Below are positions 16,999-26,081 of a stretch of 43,786 nt of DNA, piece by piece. The stretch spans positions 1 to 43,786 of the forward strand of contig JAUUNK010000021.1 of the NCBI GenBank assembly GCA_030844565.1. Direction: 5' to 3'. Within the stretch, counting starts at the first letter, position 1, and each line of letters opens with the position of its first letter. A model generated the notes under the pieces. That model had not been told where the DNA came from and ran no database searches. It saw only the letters and a program-made list of their open reading frames with translations. A program made the position numbers and the translations under genes. The stretch comes from Bacteroides ovatus. Lineage in GTDB: Bacteria; Bacteroidota; Bacteroidia; Bacteroidales; Bacteroidaceae.

Positions 16999-17049
16999 AA
17001 CGAAATAGTTGTTTAGGTTAATAATATTTAGATTGAAAATAAGAATATG

Positions 17050-18360
17050 CTAATAGAACTGGATGAAAAGCAATCCCAATAGGATGGCTACCACGGTAGC
17101 TACCAGTCCCGGCATCATAAAGGAATGATTTAACACATATTTCCCTATTTTTGTTGTACCCGTGCGGTCAAAGTTGATAGCTGCCACCACTGTCGGGTAG
17201 TTGGGAATGAAGAAGTATCCGTTGACAGCAGGAAACAGGGCAATCAGCATATAAGGAGAAATGCCTAGTGCGATGCCGAGCGGCATTAATGCCCTCACCG
17301 TGGCCGCCTGGCTATATAAAAGAATAGACATGACGAAAAGAGCGATGCCGAACAGCCAGGGCATATCCCTCACAATTCCTTCGATAGACTGGGTGAGCTG
17401 GCTCATGTTGCCGTTCAGGAAAGTATCTCCCATCCAGGCGATACCGAAGATAGCTATCACCGCCTGCATCCCGGCGGGAAACACAGAACCTTGTGTGGCT
17501 TTGATGCCGTCGGTTCCCGTTACCAGCAGGATAAGCGCCGCCGCCGAAAGCATGATAATCTCGATAATGGACGACATTCCCAGTGTGACGACAGAACCGT
17601 CGATGAGGAAGGAAGGGCGCATGCCTTCGAAAGAACCGAAGAAAACAATAAAGACAGTGGCTAAGATGAAGATAAGTACCGACACAACGGCGTGGCGTTT
17701 GTTTTTTACATCTTCTATTTCCACCTTCTTCTGGTCGAAGAATCCTTCGGCCACTCTCTTTTGGTATTCCGGGTCGTCTGCCAGTTCTTTTCCCACCCTC
17801 ATGGAGAGCAATGCGCCGATGAGTACACCGAGAATGGTGGCAGGAATGGTGACTTTGAGAATATCGAACAACGTAATATCAAAACCTGCGAGCAGGCCAA
17901 GCAAGGCAACCGTAGCAGCGGAAATGGGACTCGCAGTGATAGCCTGTTGCGAAGCGATGACGGCAATTCCTAGCGGGCGTTCGGGACGGATTTTGGTTTC
18001 GGTGGCTACTTCGGCTATCACCGGGAGTATCGAATAGGCTACGTGCCCCGTGCCTGCAATAAAAGTGAAAAGATAAGTAACAATAGGGCTCAATAGGGTG
18101 ACGTGCGAAGGATTTCTGCGTAGGAGTCTTTCGGCAAGTTTCACCATGTAGTCCAACCCGCCGGCAGCCTGCATGCACGAAGCCGCGGAGATGACGGCGG
18201 CAATCATGAGCATCACGTCGATAGGGGGAGCAGTGGGTTGCAGTCCGAACACAAAAGTCAGTATCCCCAGACCAATTCCTCCCATCACTCCTAGCCCGAT
18301 TCCTCCTAAGCGGGCGCCGATGATGATAGCTGTTAAAACAAATGCTAGTTGTAATATCAT
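17050..18360 (-). CDS. dcuB: Anaerobic C4-dicarboxylate transporter, DcuA/DcuB family
   Basis: A 436-aa inner-membrane antiporter with about 10-12 membrane segments. It exchanges aspartate, fumarate or malate for succinate in anaerobes. Family features include the N-terminal GIGLGVMGGIGLGILTFVFGLQPTAPPIDVMLMI and AGTGHVAYSILPVIAEVA, IAVIASQQAITASPISAATVAL, and the C-terminal FFIPNYPTVVAAINFDRTGTTKIGKYVLNHSFMMPGL. It is the first gene of the operon, 51 bp before ansB, with a TATCTTTG box upstream. DcuA and DcuB cannot be told apart from sequence here. Confidence 0.93.
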   Translation of the reverse strand: MILQLAFVLTAIIIGARLGGIGLGVMGGIGLGILTFVFGLQPTAPPIDVMLMIAAVISAASCMQAAGGLDYMVKLAERLLRRNPSHVTLLSPIVTYLFTFIAGTGHVAYSILPVIAEVATETKIRPERPLGIAVIASQQAITASPISAATVALLGLLAGFDITLFDILKVTIPATILGVLIGALLSMRVGKELADDPEYQKRVAEGFFDQKKVEIEDVKNKRHAVVSVLIFILATVFIVFFGSFEGMRPSFLIDGSVVTLGMSSIIEIIMLSAAALILLVTGTDGIKATQGSVFPAGMQAVIAIFGIAWMGDTFLNGNMSQLTQSIEGIVRDMPWLFGIALFVMSILLYSQAATVRALMPLGIALGISPYMLIALFPAVNGYFFIPNYPTVVAAINFDRTGTTKIGKYVLNHSFMMPGLVATVVAILLGLLFIQFY

Positions 18361-18383
18361 ATCATTTTATTATAAGGTTTAGA

Positions 18384-18391
18384 CAAAGATA
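18384..18391 (-). promoter_or_regulatory. -7 box for the dcuB-ansB-porin operon
   Basis: The minus strand reads TATCTTTG, a perfect TAnnTTTG, 23 bp before the dcuB start codon. Confidence 0.6.
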
Positions 18392-18500
18392 AGGGATTTT
18401 CGCCTAACTTTTTTACACGATGACAGGATAAACAACAAAAAAGGAGTAGGATGGTTTGCCGGAAGGATGGGTAAAATGGGAATACTTCTTTTTTAGAGAG

Positions 18501-18588
18501 CGGAAAGAGTGGGATTCAAACCCACGGAACGGACAAGCCGTTCACCGGATTTCGAGTCCGGCCCATTCGGTCACTCTGGCATCTTTCC
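18501..18588 (-). tRNA. tRNA-Ser (anticodon CGA)
   Basis: The minus strand folds as a class II tRNA of 88 nt: acceptor GGAAAGA paired with TCTTTCC, anticodon stem CCGGA/TCCGG around loop CTCGAAA (anticodon CGA), a long variable arm (ACGGCTTGTCCGT) and T arm GTGGGTTTGAATCCCAC. The discriminator is G, as expected for serine, and CCA is not encoded. A T-run downstream on the minus strand (complement of 18488-18494) may end transcription. Confidence 0.96.
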
Positions 18589-18704
18589 TTGATTTGACAT
18601 TGCAAATGTAGTGAGTTTTTAGATTCGTTATTCTCCCGATGCTTGATTTTTTAGGCAAGAGTGAACAAAAAACTGATAATTTATGTTTCTTAATTCTAAT
18701 TGTA

Positions 18705-18712
18705 TATCTTTG
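18705..18712 (+). promoter_or_regulatory. -7 box for the outer-membrane barrel gene
   Basis: TATCTTTG, a perfect TAnnTTTG, 26 bp before the ATG at 18739. Confidence 0.6.
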
Positions 18713-18738
18713 TCCCGAAATTTAAACACAATGAATTT

Positions 18739-19338
18739 ATGAAAAAGATTTTTGGTGCTTTAATGATAGCCGTATGCTTCTGTATGGCTATGCCTGCGCA
18801 GGCTCAATTGCATTTTGGTGTGAAAGGGGGAGTCAACCTCTCCAAGGTAAGCTTTTCTAAGGATGATTTAAAAGGGGATAATAGAACCGGTTTCTTCATT
18901 GGTCCTATGGCTGAGTTTACATTGCCTTTAGTTGGAATCGGTGTAGATGTGGCTGCTTTGTATTCGCAGACCGACCTGAAAGAAGAAGACGTTTCGGGTG
19001 CTAAGTTAAAGACGATGGAGGTTCCGGTCAACTTGAAGTGGTCCTATGGTTTGGGCAGTACGCTCGGAGTGTATGTAGCTCTCGGCCCTCAGTTTGGTTT
19101 CAATATCGGAAAGAAGAGTAACGATTTTAAAGAATACCAATATCGGTTGAAGAAGAAGACCACTACCTTCAATGTGGGTGCAGGTGTGAAACTGATTCGC
19201 CACATTCAAGTGGGTGTCAATTATAACTTTGCTTTGAGTAAGACCGGAGAAGTAGTATACTACGACTATGATGGAAAGGAAAACTATTCAAAGATGAAGA
19301 ATAATACCTGGCAAGTATCTCTTGCCTATATATTCTAA
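18739..19338 (+). CDS. Outer-membrane beta-barrel protein (PorT/OmpA-barrel-like)
   Basis: A 199-aa protein. It starts MKKIFGALMIAVCFCMAMPAQA with cleavage before Gln23, then LHFGVKGGVNLSKVSF, the usual first strand of Bacteroidota outer-membrane beta-barrel (porin-family) proteins. Strands of about ten residues alternate through to the C-terminal WQVSLAYIF, ending in Phe. It is probably an eight-stranded barrel. The substrate or partner is unknown. The frame is open back to 18700, but only the ATG at 18739 gives a proper signal peptide and fits the -7 box at 18705. Confidence 0.85.
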   Translation: MKKIFGALMIAVCFCMAMPAQAQLHFGVKGGVNLSKVSFSKDDLKGDNRTGFFIGPMAEFTLPLVGIGVDVAALYSQTDLKEEDVSGAKLKTMEVPVNLKWSYGLGSTLGVYVALGPQFGFNIGKKSNDFKEYQYRLKKKTTTFNVGAGVKLIRHIQVGVNYNFALSKTGEVVYYDYDGKENYSKMKNNTWQVSLAYIF

Positions 19339-19344
19339 GAAGAG

Positions 19345-19387
19345 AAAGGCTATGTCAGGAAATAAATGACATAGCCTTTTGTTTTTT
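19345..19387 (+). terminator. Terminator of the outer-membrane barrel gene
   Basis: aaaggctatgtca (19345-19357) pairs with tgacatagcctttt (19367-19380), followed by gtttttt. It shares the stem core AGGCTATGTC/GACATAGCCT with the terminator at 7062-7104. Confidence 0.9.
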
Positions 19388-19490
19388 CTTATCCGACTTC
19401 CGGTGAAAATAAGAGCAAGACGATAGCTAAGGCTACCCAACGTTCAGACCCCCTACATTTAATTTTCAGTATGTATATGCCCTAAAGATA

Positions 19491-19576
19491 GCTTCTAGTG
19501 GAAGCATGCCAAAAACATCCCCATGTTTTGGTATAAAACACCCGGATGTTTTGCTAAACAACATCCGGGTGTTTTT
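19491..19576. repeat. Tandem array of about 23-bp palindromes (4 units)
   Basis: Four dyads are centred near 19498, 19520.5, 19543.5 and 19566.5: gcttc-tagtg-gaagc, aaaacatccccatgtttt, aaaacacccggatgtttt and acatccgggtgt with A/T flanks. Spacing is 22.5-23 bp. Units 3 and 4 also pair with each other as a strong hairpin ending in T-runs, which can terminate the mscS transcript. The rest of the gap 19388-19689 shows no gene. It separates the converging barrel-protein and mscS genes. Confidence 0.7.
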
Positions 19577-19689
19577 GATATTCTCTATATATGCTCCATT
19601 TCTTCGCCTACTACATTCGGGATACACACGCACTATCATCCATCCGCCGGGTCATTATACTCTATCTGGCGGACTAGTTTATGCAATTT

Positions 19690-21552
19690 CTAGTTGCTTA
19701 GCGTCCCTCCTTGTTGCCCTTCTTTCTTTTCTTCCTTTTTCTCTGCCTGTCTGGGGACTCTTTTCGATAAATCATCTTTGGGAATCGTAGTTTCGTTTCC
19801 GTCCCGCGTAGCCATGTAGTGCGGAGACATAATTTCGATGCCTGCTTCATTAAATCTGTCCTGGATGTTCTGATGCAGTTCCGAATAGATAAAACCCATG
19901 TTATCAGCTTCCTTGATATAAGCATTCACCTGATAGACCGGATACCAGTCGCTCAATGAGGTTTCTAGGACAAACGGGCGCGGGTCGTCAAGCACTCCGG
20001 GCGTGTTCAGTGCAGCCTCGGTTAGTAGTTGGTGCACCAGCCGCCAGGGCGCATCATAGCCAATGGTAACTTCTGAATGGATAATCAACCCGTATTCGCG
20101 GGCGGAGGTGCTATAATTAACCGTATGCGAAGACATAATAAAGGAGTTAGGTATGGTAACTACTTCGTTTTTGGGAGTGCGGATGCGGGTGACAAGGGGA
20201 GTCTTTTCTATAATATTTCCTGTGGTATCATTCAACTTGATGCGGTCGCCCAGTTTGAAAGGGCGCATGTAAGTAATCACCAGCCCGGCTATAATATTTC
20301 CGATAACGGTGCTTGAGCCTAGGGAAACAATCAATCCCACAAAAACAGAGATGCCTTGGAATACTCCCGATTTGGAATTCGGCAGATAGGGGTAAATCAT
20401 TGCAATCATAAAGGCGTAGAGCAGGAAACGGACGATATGAAAGGTAGGCATAGCCCAATCGGGGTAGAATCCTCCCAGTTTCAGATGTCCTGCCTCCACT
20501 TCGTGTGCCAGATAAAGAACGAAGCGCACGAGATACCTTATGGCATACCAGATAATGAGAATGGTGAATAAATTAGGAATATAATCCACAATGTCTAACA
20601 AGATGCCGCGAATGGGGTTCCATATATATCCCAGAATGCGGTAAGCCAGCCCTTCGGTCTGGGGGAAGATGATGAAGATGAGAGGGACAGTGATTAGTAG
20701 TTGCAATCCCATCAGGATGTATCGTCCGATATTGGTGAGGAAGACAAGCAGGTTGACTTGTCTTTGTGTGTCCAGCAATTCATATCCTTGGATGGAGATA
20801 GGTTTCAGCTTGGTATCTTTCAGGCGTAAGATACGGCCTTTCAGTTTACCGTATAGCCAACTGGTCAGGCGGAAAAGGAAGTATTGACCCACTATCACCA
20901 GCAGAAAGTAGAGCACCCGCTTCACCATTCGCCAGATACTGTGTTCTGCTTTCATTTCTTTGAGCTTGGCTACCACCGTCGTCCGCCTCTCTTTGGCGAG
21001 CGAATCCCGGGACACCCCTTCCCACAAGGCATCTTGGTCGGTGAGGGATAGCAGGACCTTGTTGCCATACATTAAATCGGAAACAATGTCTGAGTGGTCT
21101 ATGTTTACGGAGTCGGGCCGAAGGTTGAAACGTTTCCCCAGTTCTTCTATGGCGCTGCCCGTCATTTGTGCACGCTGCTGCGGGTTGTATCCTCCGCGTT
21201 TGGTGTAGAGATAGAATAAGGTGTCGCCTTCCGCCACTACGGGGACTCCCTGGGTGAACTGGCGGAGCGAGTCGATGCGTTGCCGTTGCCGGGCGAGCTT
21301 TACCGAGTCGGCAGCCGATGTCTGGAGCCTCATTTGTTCTAGCTCCATGCGCATGTTGGCTTCATTGAGGCGGGCTTCTTCGAGAGACTGTTGCAGGAGT
21401 GCCAGCTTGAGGGAGTCCGAGTCTGGCTTCACGAAGTTTTTTTCTGTATTTACGCTGTCGCCGGATAAGATTTTCTTGACAGCTTGTTCTAATTGTGCTT
21501 GTGCGTTCACCGCCAGGAGAGACACAAATAACAGTGTTACGAACCGTTTCAT
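19690..21552 (-). CDS. MscS-family mechanosensitive channel with long periplasmic N-domain
   Basis: About 620 aa. It starts MKRFVTLLFVSLLAVNAQA (signal peptide); an in-frame ATG five codons earlier at 21567 is less likely. A coiled-coil region follows (about 50-115, LLQQSLEEARLNEANMRMELEQMRL), then several membrane segments (about 215-400) and the MscS core with GSSTVIGNIIAGLVITYMRPFKLGDRIKLND and VVTIPNSFIMSSHTVNYS, and a C-terminal alpha/beta cytoplasmic domain. It probably protects cells from hypo-osmotic shock. The minus-strand promoter box lies at 21656-21649. It is divergent from priA. Confidence 0.9.
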   Translation of the reverse strand: MKRFVTLLFVSLLAVNAQAQLEQAVKKILSGDSVNTEKNFVKPDSDSLKLALLQQSLEEARLNEANMRMELEQMRLQTSAADSVKLARQRQRIDSLRQFTQGVPVVAEGDTLFYLYTKRGGYNPQQRAQMTGSAIEELGKRFNLRPDSVNIDHSDIVSDLMYGNKVLLSLTDQDALWEGVSRDSLAKERRTTVVAKLKEMKAEHSIWRMVKRVLYFLLVIVGQYFLFRLTSWLYGKLKGRILRLKDTKLKPISIQGYELLDTQRQVNLLVFLTNIGRYILMGLQLLITVPLIFIIFPQTEGLAYRILGYIWNPIRGILLDIVDYIPNLFTILIIWYAIRYLVRFVLYLAHEVEAGHLKLGGFYPDWAMPTFHIVRFLLYAFMIAMIYPYLPNSKSGVFQGISVFVGLIVSLGSSTVIGNIIAGLVITYMRPFKLGDRIKLNDTTGNIIEKTPLVTRIRTPKNEVVTIPNSFIMSSHTVNYSTSAREYGLIIHSEVTIGYDAPWRLVHQLLTEAALNTPGVLDDPRPFVLETSLSDWYPVYQVNAYIKEADNMGFIYSELHQNIQDRFNEAGIEIMSPHYMATRDGNETTIPKDDLSKRVPRQAEKKEEKKEGQQGGTLSN

Positions 21553-21648
21553 TCTTTCTATTTCCATGTCCTATACATCGGGTTATAAAGGTTTCCGTTC
21601 CTATTTTTTATTAAGGACGCCGGACCTGTGGAGGGCCCTTAGCGTCTA

Positions 21649-21656
21649 CAAAGATA
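21649..21656 (-). promoter_or_regulatory. -7 box for mscS
   Basis: The minus strand reads TATCTTTG, perfect TAnnTTTG, about 96 bp before the preferred mscS start. The leader between contains GC-rich inverted segments (gacgc...gcgtc). Confidence 0.5.
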
Positions 21657-21716
21657 GCATCTTTATATATACTCATGATGAAAATGCGGAAGATTTTGCG
21701 TAAGTTTGCCCCTGCA

Positions 21717-24176
21717 ATGAAAAAGTATGTTGATGTGATATTGCCCCTTCCGCTCCCGGGGAGCTTCACCTATTCCTTGCCCGAAGAGGGTGCGGACCAA
21801 GTACAGGTAGGCTGCCGGGTAGTAGTGTCTTTCGGGCGTAAGAAATATTATACTGCGATAGTACGGAATATCCACGAATCTGCTCCTACGGCGTATGAGG
21901 TGAAAGAGGTTATCACCATTCTGGACGCATCTCCTATTTTGTTCCCCGTTCAGTTTAAGTTTTGGGAGTGGCTTGCCGATTATTATCTCTGCACGCAGGG
22001 AGAAGTCTATAAAGCCGCTTTGCCTTCGGGACTCAAGTTGGAGAGTGAAACCATTGTGGAGTATAACGCAGACTTCGAGTGGGACACACGGTTGCCCGAA
22101 CGTGAACAACGCATTCTGGACCTGCTCTCCACTGACCCTGAGCAGTCTATCACAAAGCTCGGGAAAGACAGCGGCTTTAAGAACGTTCTTTCCATTGTGA
22201 AGTCGTTGCTGGACAAAGAAGCCATCTTTGTGAAGGAAGAACTGCGGAAGACATATAAACCCAAGACCGAAGTGCGGGTGCGCCTGACTCCCCTTGCTTC
22301 CGGAGAAGAATACCTGAGAAGACTTTTCGATGAACTGGAACGCGCGCCCAAGCAGTTGGCATTGTTAATGAAATACGTTGAACTGTCCGGCGTTGCAGGC
22401 ACTTCCCTGCCGAAGGAGGTTTCTAAGAAAGAGTTGCTTGCCCGTGCCTCCGCTTCTCCTTCCATTTTTAACACCCTGGTAGAGAAAGGCGTCTTTGAAG
22501 TATACCATCACGAGATAGGCAGGCTTCAGTTCCAGGCGAAAGATACCTTTCCGCTCAATGCATTGAATGAGTTTCAGCAACGTGCCTTTGAAGAAATTGT
22601 GCAGAGCTTGCAAGAGAAGAATGTGTGCCTGCTTCATGGGGTTACTTCCAGCGGAAAAACGGAGGTCTATATTCATTTAATAGAAAAAATACTTTCCCAG
22701 GGGAAACAAGTTTTATATTTATTGCCTGAGATAGCTCTCACCACTCAGATAACCCATCGGCTCCAGCAAGTCTTCGGGGCACGGCTGGGCATCTATCATT
22801 CCAAGTTTCCCGATGCCGAGCGCGTAGAGTTCTGGCGCAAGCAGTTGGGGGAGGATAGCTATGATATTGTGTTGGGAGTCCGTTCCTCCATCTTCTTGCC
22901 TTTCCACAACCTGGGCTTGGTGATTGTGGACGAGGAGCACGAGAACACCTATAAGCAGCAGGAGCCTGCTCCGCGCTATCATGCCCGGAATGCTGCCATC
23001 GTGCTTGCCTCCATGTATGGGGCGAAAACTCTTTTGGGGACGGCTACGCCGGGCATCGAGACGTGGCACAACGCCAGTACGGGCAAATACGGTTGGGTGC
23101 AGTTGAAAGAACGGTATAAAGAAATACAGTTGCCCGAGATTATCCCGGTAGATATAAAGGAGTTACAGCGTAAGAAGCGTATGAGCGGCCCCTTCTCACC
23201 CTTGCTGATGCAATACATTCGCGAGGCTTTGGAGCAGAAAGAGCAAGTGATTCTTTTCCAGAACCGGCGGGGATATGCGCCTATGATAGAATGCCGCGTT
23301 TGCGGATGGGTCCCGAAATGCCAGAACTGCGACGTAAGTCTCACTTACCATAAAGGCATCAATCAGTTGACTTGCCACTATTGCGGCTATACGTATCAAG
23401 TTCCCAAAAAATGTCCAGCCTGCGAAGGGGTGGAGTTGGTGAACCGTGGTTTCGGTACGGAAAAGATAGAGGATGATATTAAATTATTGTTTCCCCAGGC
23501 ATCCGTGGCGCGCATGGACTTGGATACGACCCGCACCCGCTCTGCCTATGAAAAGATTATAGCCGACTTCCAGCAGGGAAAGACAGATATACTTATCGGT
23601 ACGCAAATGGTATCCAAAGGGCTCGACTTCGATCATGTGAGCGTGGTGGGGATACTTAATGCCGATACGATGTTGAACTACCCCGACTTCCGCGCTTACG
23701 AACGCGCCTTCCAGCTTATGGCACAGGTGGCGGGGCGTGCCGGAAGAAAGCATAAGCGGGGACGGGTGGTGCTCCAGACCAAGAGCATGGACCATCCCAT
23801 CATCCGTCAGGTGATGACGAACGATTATGAAGAGATGGTCGGCGGGCAATTGGCAGAACGGCAGATGTTTCATTATCCTCCCTACTATCGGTTGGTATAT
23901 GTGTATCTTAAGAATAAGAACGAAGCTTTGCTCGACCAGATGGCGCATGTGATGGCGGACAAGTTGCGTGCTGTGTTCGGCAACCGTGTGCTGGGACCCG
24001 ACAACCCGCCTGTGGCGCGGATACAAACTCTTTTTATCAAGAAGATTATCGTAAAGATAGAGCAGAACGCGCCCATGAGCCGCGCCCGCGAATTATTGCT
24101 ACGCATCCAGCAGGAGATGTTGGAGGACGAACACTATAAATCGCTGATTGTCTACTACGACGTAGACCCCATGTAG
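21717..24176 (+). CDS. priA: Primosomal protein N' / replication restart helicase PriA
   Basis: An 819-aa 3'-5' superfamily 2 helicase that reloads the replisome at stalled forks. The N-terminal DNA-binding domain begins MKKYVDVILPLPLPGSFTYSLPEEG. The helicase core has Walker A (GVTSSGKTEVYI), DEEH (IVDEEHENTYKQ) and the late motif QVAGRAGRKHKRGRVVLQT. A zinc-binding block of Cys pairs (CRVCGWVPKCQNC and CHYCGYTYQVPKKCPAC) is inserted as in all PriA. An ATG at 21675 is in frame, but the ATG at 21717 matches the family start. A TAAGTTTG just before it is too close to be a convincing promoter. Confidence 0.96.
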   Translation: MKKYVDVILPLPLPGSFTYSLPEEGADQVQVGCRVVVSFGRKKYYTAIVRNIHESAPTAYEVKEVITILDASPILFPVQFKFWEWLADYYLCTQGEVYKAALPSGLKLESETIVEYNADFEWDTRLPEREQRILDLLSTDPEQSITKLGKDSGFKNVLSIVKSLLDKEAIFVKEELRKTYKPKTEVRVRLTPLASGEEYLRRLFDELERAPKQLALLMKYVELSGVAGTSLPKEVSKKELLARASASPSIFNTLVEKGVFEVYHHEIGRLQFQAKDTFPLNALNEFQQRAFEEIVQSLQEKNVCLLHGVTSSGKTEVYIHLIEKILSQGKQVLYLLPEIALTTQITHRLQQVFGARLGIYHSKFPDAERVEFWRKQLGEDSYDIVLGVRSSIFLPFHNLGLVIVDEEHENTYKQQEPAPRYHARNAAIVLASMYGAKTLLGTATPGIETWHNASTGKYGWVQLKERYKEIQLPEIIPVDIKELQRKKRMSGPFSPLLMQYIREALEQKEQVILFQNRRGYAPMIECRVCGWVPKCQNCDVSLTYHKGINQLTCHYCGYTYQVPKKCPACEGVELVNRGFGTEKIEDDIKLLFPQASVARMDLDTTRTRSAYEKIIADFQQGKTDILIGTQMVSKGLDFDHVSVVGILNADTMLNYPDFRAYERAFQLMAQVAGRAGRKHKRGRVVLQTKSMDHPIIRQVMTNDYEEMVGGQLAERQMFHYPPYYRLVYVYLKNKNEALLDQMAHVMADKLRAVFGNRVLGPDNPPVARIQTLFIKKIIVKIEQNAPMSRARELLLRIQQEMLEDEHYKSLIVYYDVDPM

Positions 24177-24228
24177 AAATGAAGCAATGAATGAAACCCT
24201 TTAAATAAACACTTTTAATTTATTAACC

Positions 24229-26025
24229 ATGACACGATTGACGACTTTATGTATGGCTTGCCTGTTTGCCGCAAGCCCGCTTTTCGCTCAGCAGGGAGTG
24301 ACCCAATGCGGCACTCCTACCGGACAGCCCCCCTTTCCTCTGAACTCTTATCAGGAATTACCCGACCCCTCCACTCCTTCGGATAAAGCATGGGCTACTG
24401 TAAAAGGAACCCTTATTTCTTGGGGAGACGCCGATACTCGCTATGCCAAGCATGCAGTGCCTATGCAGAAACTGCAAACTACTGCCACGTTGCAAGGTTG
24501 GCGCGGCGAACGCACCAATACCCAGGCAGTGGTGTGGACAGGTACGGAGGTGAAAGACCTTAACTTTGTTTTCAGTGGCTTCCGCAGTTCGAGAGGGGCT
24601 GTGCTTCCCGCCGATGCTTGTACGGCAAGCTTCGTGCGTTATGTGATGACCGACGAATTAAATAAAGACGGGAGAGGCGCTTGCGGTTACCGTAAGGCAG
24701 TCGATTACGATTCTTTGCTGGTTGCCGACGTCATCGATCCTTCTTTAGAGATGATGACTTTGCCCGCCCGCACCGTGCAACCCATCTGGGTGCAATGCTG
24801 GATTCCCCAATCCGCCGACCCCGGTACATATAAAGGAGAATTGCAAGTGAAGAGCGGCTCTAAGGTGTTGCAACGGCTCAACCTTCAAGTAAAGGTGTTG
24901 CCCCGCGTGTTGCCCGAACCTTCCAAGTGGGTCTATCACCTCGACTTGTGGCAAAGTCCTTTTGCCGTAGCGCGCTATTATCAAGTGCCGCTGTGGAGCC
25001 AGGAGCATCTCGACGCTATGCGTCCCGTAATGAAGATGCTCGCTAATGCAGGTCAAAAGGTTATCACTGCCACCATTATGCACAAACCTTGGAACGGTCA
25101 GACGGAGGATTACTTCGAGACGATGGTAACTTGGATAAAACGTGCCGACGGTAAGTGGGCTTTCGATTTCACCACCTTCGACCGATGGGTAGAGTTTATG
25201 ATGAGCGTGGGCATCAACCGGCAGATTAACTGCTATTCAATGGTTCCTTGGGAATTGTCTTTCCAGTATTTCGACCAGGCTACCAACTCATTGAAGTTTA
25301 TCAAAACCGCTCCGGGCGAGAAAGCTTACGAAGATATGTGGGTAGCTATGCTCGAAGCCTTCTCCCTCCATCTACGCGAGAAGGGTTGGTTTGACATTTG
25401 CACTATTGCTATGGATGAACGCCCGATGGAAGTGATGCAGAAGACATTGAAAGTGATTCGCAAAGCCGACCCGGAATTCAAAGTGTCTTTAGCCGGGAAC
25501 TATCATGCTGAGATTGAGCCGGACCTCTATGATTATTGTATCACCATCGGTCAGGACTTCCCCGAAGATGTACGTGTCCGCCGTGCAGCAGAAAAGAAAC
25601 CTACCACTCTTTATACTTGCTGTACCGAGGCCCATCCGAATACCTTTACTTTCTCCGACCCTGCCGAGGCTGCATGGATTAGCTACTATTGCGCCAAGAA
25701 GCAAGCAGACGGATACTTACGTTGGGCATATAACAGTTGGACGCTCGAACCGTTGCTCGATTCACGTTTCCGTACCTGGGCAGCGGGAGATACCTATCTG
25801 GTATATCCGGGCGCGCGTAGCAGCATTCGTTTCGAACGGCTGATAGAGGGCATTCAGGCGCATGAAAAGATTACTATCCTTCGCAATGAGTATGCTCGCA
25901 ACGGTAAGAAGGCTGGCTTGAATAAACTGGAAAAAATGCTGGCACCCTTCAACCTGAGTGCTATGCCTGACACTCCGGCTGCCACTATGGTGAACCGCGC
26001 TAATAAGATTCTTAATTCATTTTAA
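24229..26025 (+). CDS. Secreted glycoside hydrolase, GH123-like (DUF4091 type)
   Basis: A 598-aa exported protein with a signal peptide (LCMACLFAASPLFA, cleavage near Gln21). An N-terminal beta-sandwich (about 25-220) precedes a TIM-barrel-like domain. The adjacent acidic pair Asp396-Glu397 in TIAMDERPMEVM matches the Asp-Glu pair used by GH123 beta-N-acetylgalactosaminidases of Bacteroides in substrate-assisted catalysis. YLRWAYNSWTLEPLLDSRFRTWAAGDTYLVYPG near the C-terminus is also typical. It probably acts on GalNAc-containing host or bacterial glycans. It is isolated, with no SusC/SusD pair nearby. Confidence 0.8.
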   Translation: MTRLTTLCMACLFAASPLFAQQGVTQCGTPTGQPPFPLNSYQELPDPSTPSDKAWATVKGTLISWGDADTRYAKHAVPMQKLQTTATLQGWRGERTNTQAVVWTGTEVKDLNFVFSGFRSSRGAVLPADACTASFVRYVMTDELNKDGRGACGYRKAVDYDSLLVADVIDPSLEMMTLPARTVQPIWVQCWIPQSADPGTYKGELQVKSGSKVLQRLNLQVKVLPRVLPEPSKWVYHLDLWQSPFAVARYYQVPLWSQEHLDAMRPVMKMLANAGQKVITATIMHKPWNGQTEDYFETMVTWIKRADGKWAFDFTTFDRWVEFMMSVGINRQINCYSMVPWELSFQYFDQATNSLKFIKTAPGEKAYEDMWVAMLEAFSLHLREKGWFDICTIAMDERPMEVMQKTLKVIRKADPEFKVSLAGNYHAEIEPDLYDYCITIGQDFPEDVRVRRAAEKKPTTLYTCCTEAHPNTFTFSDPAEAAWISYYCAKKQADGYLRWAYNSWTLEPLLDSRFRTWAAGDTYLVYPGARSSIRFERLIEGIQAHEKITILRNEYARNGKKAGLNKLEKMLAPFNLSAMPDTPAATMVNRANKILNSF

Positions 26026-26030
26026 AGAGA

Positions 26031-26075
26031 GGGAGGAGGGAAGGAGTCGGTTCCTCTCCTCCTCCTTTATTTTTT
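26031..26075 (+). terminator. Probable terminator after the GH123-like gene
   Basis: A purine-rich arm (gggaggagggaaggag, 26031-26046) pairs imperfectly with ttcctctcctcctcc (26051-26065), followed by tttattttttc. Confidence 0.6.
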
Positions 26076-26081
26076 CTGCCC

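Noticed and set aside
19506..19790. 94-codon plus-strand ORF
   Set aside because: It starts inside the dyad array and runs into the antisense of mscS; composition is not protein-like.
21701..21708. TAAGTTTG as the priA promoter
   Set aside because: It would place transcription start almost on the ATG; such a leaderless arrangement is not supported by other genes here.
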